Below, piece by piece: positions 58,394-64,000 of a stretch of DNA of 64,000 nt (position 1 is its first letter; each line of letters opens with the position of its first letter). Made by a program: the position numbers and the translations under genes. This DNA is from an uncultured Alistipes sp. (GTDB lineage Bacteria; Bacteroidota; Bacteroidia; Bacteroidales; Rikenellaceae), in the NCBI GenBank assembly GCA_900546065.1, contig URBK01000009.1, positions 34,942-98,941 of the forward strand, read 5' to 3'. A model generated the notes under the pieces. The model searched no databases and was not told the DNA's origin. It worked only from the letters and a program-made list of their open reading frames with translations.

Positions 58394-59142
58394 AACAATT
58401 ATCTTACTATGGGATGACCGAACCCGGCCGTTGCAGAGAGAATAATGAGGATGCGTATCTCCTTGAACGAAAAGGAAGCTATGTCATTGCTGCCGTTGCG
58501 GATGGGATCGGCGGATATGAAGGCGGTGAAGTCGCCTCCTATCTTGCCTGTAAGTGCATCTCCGATTATCTGTGGGACTCTCCGGAAAAGGATTTGGGAG
58601 AGGATGTATTGAAACAGGCGGTTATCTATGCCAATAATGTAGTTGTTTCCCAACAGCAGAATCCCAGGCTGAGTAGCATGGGCTGTGTATTGACTGCCGT
58701 ATTGTTTGATATGGAGCAACACTTGGCATATATGTGCCATGTCGGGGATACACGCTTGTATAAGTACAAAGACAGTATGCTGACCAAACTCTCACGTGAT
58801 CATTCTCTGGTAGGACTTCAGGAGGATGCCGGAATCCTGTCAGAAGAGGAGGCTATGTCTCATACCCAACGCAACATCATCACGCGATTTATCGGTAACG
58901 TACGACTCGATTGGAACACAAACTACATGATGGATTTGAGCTTCCCGATTGAAGTTGATACGCAATATCTGATCTGCTCTGATGGACTATATGACATGAT
59001 TGCTTCGGCTGAAATCATGGAAGTATTAGCACAGAAGAGCAATCTGCAACAAAAGGTCGAGGCTCTGATCAAGCGAGCCAATCTTGCCGGAGGGAAAGAC
59101 AATATTACAGCAATCATATTGGAAACCAGACAAATAATTTGA
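58390..59142 (+). CDS. PP2C-type Ser/Thr protein phosphatase
   Basis: 250 residues, one PPM domain. Motifs in order: ENNEDAY (Asp21), VADGIGGYEGGEVAS (Asp38), GDTRLYKYK, LICSDGLYDM and GGKDNITAI, the full two-metal set. Cytosolic, no membrane segment. Bacterial PP2C enzymes usually work opposite a Ser/Thr kinase, but none is encoded in this window. Overlaps the metallophosphoesterase start to stop and is followed 7 bases later by the membrane protein. Confidence 0.93.
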   Translation: MKQLSYYGMTEPGRCRENNEDAYLLERKGSYVIAAVADGIGGYEGGEVASYLACKCISDYLWDSPEKDLGEDVLKQAVIYANNVVVSQQQNPRLSSMGCVLTAVLFDMEQHLAYMCHVGDTRLYKYKDSMLTKLSRDHSLVGLQEDAGILSEEEAMSHTQRNIITRFIGNVRLDWNTNYMMDLSFPIEVDTQYLICSDGLYDMIASAEIMEVLAQKSNLQQKVEALIKRANLAGGKDNITAIILETRQII

Positions 59143-59149
59143 CAGAACC

Positions 59150-59968
59150 ATGAATGAATTTGTAGTATACTGGATTGTATTGGGATGTCTGGCATTCTCT
59201 GCCATATATTCCATAGTTGAAGATTTTATCTTGATTAGGAAGAGTGACAGCGCCGAAAAATCAAACAAGTTGTGGTGTGGATTGGTGAATGATATATGTG
59301 TCTACGTGGCCTTTATTACGTTATATGCAACAAGGTACTTTGTTGAAATATATGAATACCTCTACTATGGACAGCGTCTGCACTTTATGACGGAATTCAT
59401 CTTCATCCTGATTATTTTACTTATATGGATTACGGCAAGAATACCTTCAGATTTGCTGAATATCATAACCAGTCCAAAACCAATGAGGACAATGAAAGAG
59501 AGATTGAAAGGCATGCTGTTGCAGGTTCCGTTGATTTTACTGTTCGGCGGTTATATATTACTTGTCTCGCAAGGTACAATATGGGCATTGATTCCTGCCG
59601 TATTTGCAGTACTGGTCGTTATTGTTATTATGTTGGACAGCGCATATAAGTACCGAAATATAATCACTGTAAAATTGATATTATGGGTGTCAGCCTCATC
59701 CATAACGCTACTTGGGATCGGATTGATTGCCTATGATTTGACAAGCGGATATATTTTCTCAGCCGCAATGGATATCTACCCAGCCTCCTATGCTGCAAAT
59801 CTGTTGAGCCTCATATTTGTATCTTTACCTTTGATACGGATTGCAGAGCCGTTTTATAAAAAATATGAGCCACAATTATATCTACCAATGGTAAAAGAAG
59901 ACATAGAAACATTAGAAGCAAATAAACGAGAAAAAAAGAAGGAAGATAACAATGAAAAACAGCAGTAA
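59150..59968 (+). CDS. Seven-helix membrane protein of unknown function
   Basis: 272 residues. Hydrophobic segments lie near residues 3-23, 44-63, 79-98, 125-142, 146-165, 178-200 and 212-232. A charged cytoplasmic-looking C-terminal tail (ETLEANKREKKKEDNNEKQQ) ends the protein. I recognise no family. Its 3' end overlaps the KptA start by 17 bases, so the two are coupled in translation. Context suggests it is the membrane anchor or sensor of the phosphatase/KptA operon. Confidence 0.7.
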   Translation: MNEFVVYWIVLGCLAFSAIYSIVEDFILIRKSDSAEKSNKLWCGLVNDICVYVAFITLYATRYFVEIYEYLYYGQRLHFMTEFIFILIILLIWITARIPSDLLNIITSPKPMRTMKERLKGMLLQVPLILLFGGYILLVSQGTIWALIPAVFAVLVVIVIMLDSAYKYRNIITVKLILWVSASSITLLGIGLIAYDLTSGYIFSAAMDIYPASYAANLLSLIFVSLPLIRIAEPFYKKYEPQLYLPMVKEDIETLEANKREKKKEDNNEKQQ

Positions 59969-61199
59969 TAAAACGAAGGATTCGCACGATTTGTCGTACC
60001 TACTCCGGCACGACAAGACCTGTAAACTGGAGACCGGCGGGTGGCGTTCCGTCGAGAACCTTGTACACGAACAAGGATTTACTTTTGAGCAACTTTGCGA
60101 TCTCGTAGCCAACGATTCCAAAGGCCGGTTTGAATTCAATGACGACAAGACAAAGATTCGGGCCTTATACGGGCATTCCGTCCCGGTGGAGATGAACTAT
60201 GCGTGTTGTACGCCTCCGAAAATTCTTTATCATGGAACATCGATGAATGCCGATGCTGCCATAACAGAAGTCGGATTGAAACCACGCTCAAGGAATTATG
60301 TACACCTTACAAGCGACAATGATACTGCATTGGAAACAGGCGCCCGTCATGGGGACCCCGTAGCAATACACGTTAAGGCTCTTGAAATGTTTCATGAAGG
60401 ATACGAGTTTTATAATCCGGTAAAGAATATATGGCTGGTCCGTGAGGTTCCTCGACGTTTTATTGATTCATATTATATTCCTATGGAGTCTTTCAGTATA
60501 GATAGCATCAAACGTAAGATGATAAAAGTTGTATGTGACTCCCGAAGTATCATTGAGGTATTAAGTCGGGATAGCACAATTTCATCATTGTGTGAAATAG
60601 TATATTGGACAGAGATGTCATGGTCCATAAATACCATGGAAGAGATGTTCGGCAATCAGTTGCATATCATTGTTGTAACCGATGCACAAAATATGACCAA
60701 TGATTTTGTTCAGCAGGTTTCTAATTTTGAAAAATATACTTCCGGAATTATTCTGATTTCGCCGGTTGTAGTTGAGCAGATCCCATCTATTCAGGCTACA
60801 ATTCGCGAGGTGATACATAGTATATTGCACTCACTCAGTTTGTTGGTTGGACGCAATCGACCCGGAAATTTGAGCCTCAGAGATATTGCTACGCTATTGC
60901 TTAATGTCGACGGAGAGATCAAGGTGCTGCAAACTGCATATAATGACAGTTCCGATATTACCAATCTCTGCGAAAAGCTGACAGTCTCACTCAAAGGACA
61001 GGATATGCATTTCAAATCTTGCATGGTCCAAATATCAATGCCGGATGGTTATAATGACCCAACCGGACGTATTCAGACTGGAGCTAGGGAAATTGGTATG
61101 TGCATCCGAAATATGATGCCCGATACGGATTGTTATTTCTGCTATTCAAACAACATGCCCGATGACAGACAAATTCACATCTCTGTCTATATGCATTAG
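59952..61199 (+). CDS. RNA 2'-phosphotransferase (KptA/Tpt1) fused to an FtsZ/tubulin-like C-terminal region
   Basis: 415 residues; a stand-alone KptA is about 180-200. Residues 10-175 are a complete Tpt1 domain: LLRHDK (Arg19, His20), KGRFEFNDDKTKIRA with Arg70, GHSVPVEM, LYHGTS (His94), YVHLTSD, GARHGDPV (Arg132), NIWLVREVPRRFI. The catalytic Arg-His-Arg-Arg set is kept. The family removes an internal 2'-phosphate from RNA using NAD+. Residues ~190-415 are extra. From ~240 they follow the order of the second half of FtsZ: a YTSGIILISP strand, RPGNLSLRDIATLL, then a final helix-strand unit ending DRQIHISVYM. The GGGTGTG GTP loop is absent. The FtsZ reading is my inference. Confidence 0.85.
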   Translation: MKNSSNKTKDSHDLSYLLRHDKTCKLETGGWRSVENLVHEQGFTFEQLCDLVANDSKGRFEFNDDKTKIRALYGHSVPVEMNYACCTPPKILYHGTSMNADAAITEVGLKPRSRNYVHLTSDNDTALETGARHGDPVAIHVKALEMFHEGYEFYNPVKNIWLVREVPRRFIDSYYIPMESFSIDSIKRKMIKVVCDSRSIIEVLSRDSTISSLCEIVYWTEMSWSINTMEEMFGNQLHIIVVTDAQNMTNDFVQQVSNFEKYTSGIILISPVVVEQIPSIQATIREVIHSILHSLSLLVGRNRPGNLSLRDIATLLLNVDGEIKVLQTAYNDSSDITNLCEKLTVSLKGQDMHFKSCMVQISMPDGYNDPTGRIQTGAREIGMCIRNMMPDTDCYFCYSNNMPDDRQIHISVYMH

Positions 61200-61237
61200 T
61201 GCCATGAAATGTTTTGTTAAATCACAATGAATAAGAA

Positions 61238-61762
61238 ATGTACAAACCCATAGAATATTCATATCAGGTAAGCAGGAATGTGTTTGCCGGCGAACATCCG
61301 CTATTCGACATATATAAAAGTTCCATAAAGGGAAATATTCCGACGTTTCTGAAATTCGGAATTACGATTTTTCTGGATTTGACCCAATCTTATGAGGTTC
61401 CGGAATACGCATCATTCTTACCAGCCGATGTGCAAAGGATATCGTTCCCGATTCGGAACTGTGATGTCCCGTCAAGTGTTGAATCGGTAATCGGATTATT
61501 CCGGAGACTTGAACTGCTGATGCATGAGCAACCCCGTGCGAAACTCTACATCCATTGCCACGGTGGAGTAGGTCGAACGGGGACAATCGTGGCTTGTTAC
61601 TACACATATTTCGAGCATCTGTCATTCGAAGAGGCTCTCGATAAAATGAGGCGGCAATATGCTCAATCACCTCGCTCAAGAATCATGAATGCTCCCGAGA
61701 CTAAACGTCAAATCGAGTTTATTAAAAAGTTTGCAAAAGAGTTTTGTTATAATCTCGAATAA
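61238..61762 (+). CDS. Dual-specificity/tyrosine-type protein phosphatase
   Basis: 174 residues. The CX5R loop is IHCHGGVGRTGT with Cys107 and Arg113; Asp76 in NCDVPSS is a likely general acid. FAGEHP near the start and the helix after the loop fit the atypical DSP fold. Substrates could be phosphoproteins, phosphoinositides or RNA 5'-phosphates. It follows the KptA fusion by 38 bases and closes the operon, the third distinct phosphatase fold in five genes. Confidence 0.88.
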   Translation: MYKPIEYSYQVSRNVFAGEHPLFDIYKSSIKGNIPTFLKFGITIFLDLTQSYEVPEYASFLPADVQRISFPIRNCDVPSSVESVIGLFRRLELLMHEQPRAKLYIHCHGGVGRTGTIVACYYTYFEHLSFEEALDKMRRQYAQSPRSRIMNAPETKRQIEFIKKFAKEFCYNLE

Positions 61763-61987
61763 TACATAGATAATTGCGTTGCTTGGATTACACCATTACC
61801 ATATTAAGTTGATTGTATAATAAATCGTCCAAAAGAAACTATGATTCTGTATACAAAAATTGCTAAAATAAGTCGTCTCAGTATAACAGAAAATTTATAA
61901 TAATAGGGGCGTGTAGTCATCTACAGCCTTGGCCTATTTACTGTATGTTCATGTTAATAGAAATTATTTAGCAATGCATCTTATTAT
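61763..61987. other. Gap between converging genes
   Basis: AT-rich, 225 bases between the phosphatase and the radical-SAM gene. A 19-codon frame at 61841-61900 has no support as a gene. A short TGTAG-TCAT-CTACA hairpin near 61914-61927 could be a weak terminator. Confidence 0.4.
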
Positions 61988-62995
61988 TTATAATAACCCC
62001 ATTTCTGCTGCTTTACTTCGTACAATTGGGCAACGTATATCTCCCATACCTAACTTTCCAAAAACTTTTATTGAGTAACCCGGGCAACCACCATTACAAA
62101 TAGATCGATACTTGCATGTATAGCAAACAGATTCTTTTGAAACAACAATATCATTTGACTTAGCTAAACGTTCTTTGATATTGCCAATATTGTCTTCCAA
62201 CAAGTTCCCTACACTGTTTGGTATACAAGTGCATGGAAGTACATTAAAGTTCGACTGTATATACATATGAGTCTCACCTCTGCCACAGTTTGTTGTTCCA
62301 TTCCATATTCGACCACTTTCTAAAAAATCGTCCATCATTTCAAAATCGAACAATTTACTGATGTCTACAGGATAATAACAGAGGGGAAGCAAAGTATCAA
62401 CAAACTCATTCCATTCTTTATTGGTTATAAGTTCTTCTGTACTAGGGTCTTGGGGCTGTACAATCGAAACCTTAAGTTTCCTAAATCTTAAATCATTTAA
62501 CTCTTGAGCTAACTTTAATGAGTATTGAAAATTTCGAGGAGTTACCGTCATTGATATCGTTATGTGATCGTGTACATCATCTAATGATTGAATCACATTT
62601 ATAGCTTGGTTAAATACATTTTTACCTCTAATCTGATTATGAAATTCAGCAATACCATCTAATGACACTTGGAGATGCAGGTTTTTTTTCATATACGGAC
62701 GAATGTAGTCTACGATGGGAGTAGATAATGTGCCGTTTGATTGTATTTCGACTTTTTTGTATAAATCCGTAGTATAAGCCACAATTTCCGTAAAGTGTTT
62801 TGATAAAGTTGGCTCCCCTCCTGATAGTATTAACTTTGATAATGGGTACTCATTGTAAAGTATATTGAACGCCTTAATTAGTTGTTCTAAAGAAGGATCA
62901 GTTGTAGATGCATGTAAATTATTTCGACTACAAAAGAAACAATTACAATTACATCGTTCTGTTATCATAAATATCAGATGCGGTGCTTTTGTCAT
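61988..62995 (-). CDS. Radical SAM protein with C-terminal SPASM domain
   Basis: 335 residues. CxxxCxxC binds the SAM [4Fe-4S] cluster: Cys15, Cys19, Cys22 in TERCNCNCFFC. LILSGGEPTLS is the GGEP motif and IQSNGT and LQVSLDGIAEFHNQIRG follow. The C-terminal SPASM-type Cys set is CGRGETHMY, LPCTC, CYTCKYRSICNGGCPG and IRCP, likely auxiliary clusters. Such enzymes often modify ribosomal peptides. 14 bases separate it from the next gene, so the two form one unit. No precursor peptide was found. Confidence 0.88.
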   Translation of the reverse strand: MTKAPHLIFMITERCNCNCFFCSRNNLHASTTDPSLEQLIKAFNILYNEYPLSKLILSGGEPTLSKHFTEIVAYTTDLYKKVEIQSNGTLSTPIVDYIRPYMKKNLHLQVSLDGIAEFHNQIRGKNVFNQAINVIQSLDDVHDHITISMTVTPRNFQYSLKLAQELNDLRFRKLKVSIVQPQDPSTEELITNKEWNEFVDTLLPLCYYPVDISKLFDFEMMDDFLESGRIWNGTTNCGRGETHMYIQSNFNVLPCTCIPNSVGNLLEDNIGNIKERLAKSNDIVVSKESVCYTCKYRSICNGGCPGYSIKVFGKLGMGDIRCPIVRSKAAEMGLL

Positions 62996-63009
62996 AATGT
63001 AGGTTACAT

Positions 63010-64000
63010 CTATTTGCTCATATTGTTCTCTATTATATTTAAATCTTCAAGAAGATACTGAATTGCTTTCATTTTCAGAATATCTGTCGAAGATGGTTCT
63101 TTTATAACAATAATTTTACTGTATTCAAGTTTTGCCGTTGCTAGGAATGATAACTTCCGATAAGTACACATTGTCATATCACGTTTAGACAAAGCCCCTC
63201 GCTCAATATAGTTTGCCGCGTAACACGTATGACAGATGTTTATAAATTTGCATGATAGGCATTGCGGCTCCTCATTGTGAGATCTTGTTGCAAAATCAAA
63301 AGATTCTATTTCTTTTTGAGAAATTTCCCCGCAGACTGACGGAAAAAACAGATGACATGGGTAATATCTATCGGATTCTATGTCGTATACAATTTTTCGT
63401 CCGACTTCACAAAGTGGCTTATCGTAACTTGTGTTTAACGTCCTTTCTATCTTGTTATTCAGTAGATTAAACCTATGAAATTGAGGATTATTTAGGTAGA
63501 AATCTACTAATTCAATAAGTTGAGAATAGTATTCTCTCTCACAATAACAATCTTTCCAATCCGTCAAAATTGCAAATAGAGACATAATATTCTTGAATCC
63601 ACATTCGTGTAAAAAAATTATGTTATCTGCAAGATTATGTATTGTTTGTGGTGTAATGACCATATTAATGGAGCCATCAGGCCATGTGTTCACAAAAAAC
63701 GGAATGTCTATTTTGTCAAAGGAATGAGGTCTGTTACATTCTTGAGAATTACGATCTCCATCTATGCTTAACTTGCAATCTATTTGCGTCCTATTTTCAT
63801 ATAACCAATCTTGAATCTCATCATGAACCAAAGTCCCATTAGTCGTAATTTGTATGTGTATTTGTTCCTCTAATGACATAGCCCATAGGGCCTCGCATAA
63901 CCTTTTGATTTTTGGAAAAACCAAAAATGGCTCACCTCCGACTAATTTAATTTTGGTCCCATTTTCTGTCTTCTCTTTTAGTACTTGTTCTAGTTTGTTT
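63010..64000 (-). CDS. Second radical SAM/SPASM protein (N-terminus beyond the window)
   Basis: The frame is open to the window edge, so the start and the CxxxCxxC motif are not seen. What remains begins near KIKLVGGEPFLVFPKIKR (GGEP motif) and continues with ITTNGTLV and CKLSIDGDRNSQECNRPHSF. The C-terminus has Cys residues in YYPCHLFF, CLSCKFINICHTCYAANY and MTMCTYRK, as in SPASM proteins. A TTG at 63924 should not be taken as the start. It is upstream of, and probably co-transcribed with, the first radical SAM gene. Confidence 0.82.
   Translation of the reverse strand, partial: NKLEQVLKEKTENGTKIKLVGGEPFLVFPKIKRLCEALWAMSLEEQIHIQITTNGTLVHDEIQDWLYENRTQIDCKLSIDGDRNSQECNRPHSFDKIDIPFFVNTWPDGSINMVITPQTIHNLADNIIFLHECGFKNIMSLFAILTDWKDCYCEREYYSQLIELVDFYLNNPQFHRFNLLNNKIERTLNTSYDKPLCEVGRKIVYDIESDRYYPCHLFFPSVCGEISQKEIESFDFATRSHNEEPQCLSCKFINICHTCYAANYIERGALSKRDMTMCTYRKLSFLATAKLEYSKIIVIKEPSSTDILKMKAIQYLLEDLNIIENNMSK

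Noticed and set aside
61841..61900. 19-codon frame as a possible peptide precursor for the radical SAM enzymes
   Set aside because: Opposite strand to the enzymes, no leader-like or core-like features, and frames this short are common by chance in AT-rich DNA.

Overview
The window looks like a chromosomal segment of a Bacteroidales bacterium, most likely Alistipes or another Rikenellaceae member. The evidence is a GC-rich backbone, Bacteroidetes promoters (TTTG, about 20 bases, TAnnTTTG), no obvious Shine-Dalgarno sequences, a SusC/SusD pair, a DPE2-type MalQ, and a NagB-like/PIG-L fusion. The assignment is inference; no rRNA or tRNA gene was seen.

Bases 1-18,700 are housekeeping genes. They run from the tail of an ion antiporter through a propeller lipoprotein with a c-type haem motif, valS, rnhA, an MBL hydrolase, an SDR, lpxK-ssb, an M23 lipoprotein, a flavin-binding protein, ispD and a LytTR membrane regulator. 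A minus-strand unit then carries a DUF2148 protein, luxS, an SAH/MTA nucleosidase, a ZIP transporter and a Nudix hydrolase, followed by a PfkB sugar kinase. Bases 18,900-30,640 hold a nine-gene branched-chain amino acid operon (ilvD-ilvB-ilvN-ilvC-leuA-leuC-leuD-leuB-ilvA). Ahead of it lies what reads as a complete ribosome-mediated attenuator: promoter, an 18-codon Ile/Leu/Val-rich leader peptide, an antiterminator arm touching the leader stop codon, and an intrinsic terminator.

Bases 30,685-55,700 hold carbohydrate, nucleoside and transport genes: yccF, malQ with an MFS exporter, an outer-membrane barrel, an AlkD-like protein with rbsK, an S41 protease, deoD-nagB-(NagB-like/PIG-L), a glycerophosphodiesterase, a PiT-PhoU phosphate transporter with an NCS2 permease, and a SusC/SusD/lipoprotein operon.

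At 55,936-56,991 a tyrosine recombinase is cut off just after its HxxRH box, and base composition turns AT-rich at that point. The AT-rich island (57,000 to the window end) carries a tightly packed five-gene operon: metallophosphoesterase, PP2C phosphatase, seven-helix membrane protein, an RNA 2'-phosphotransferase (KptA/Tpt1) with a long extra C-terminal region that resembles the second half of FtsZ/tubulin, and a CX5R dual-specificity-type phosphatase. Facing it are two adjacent radical-SAM/SPASM genes, the second running off the window. The KptA operon is the best candidate for an undescribed system. The ilv leader is the best candidate for an overlooked regulatory element.
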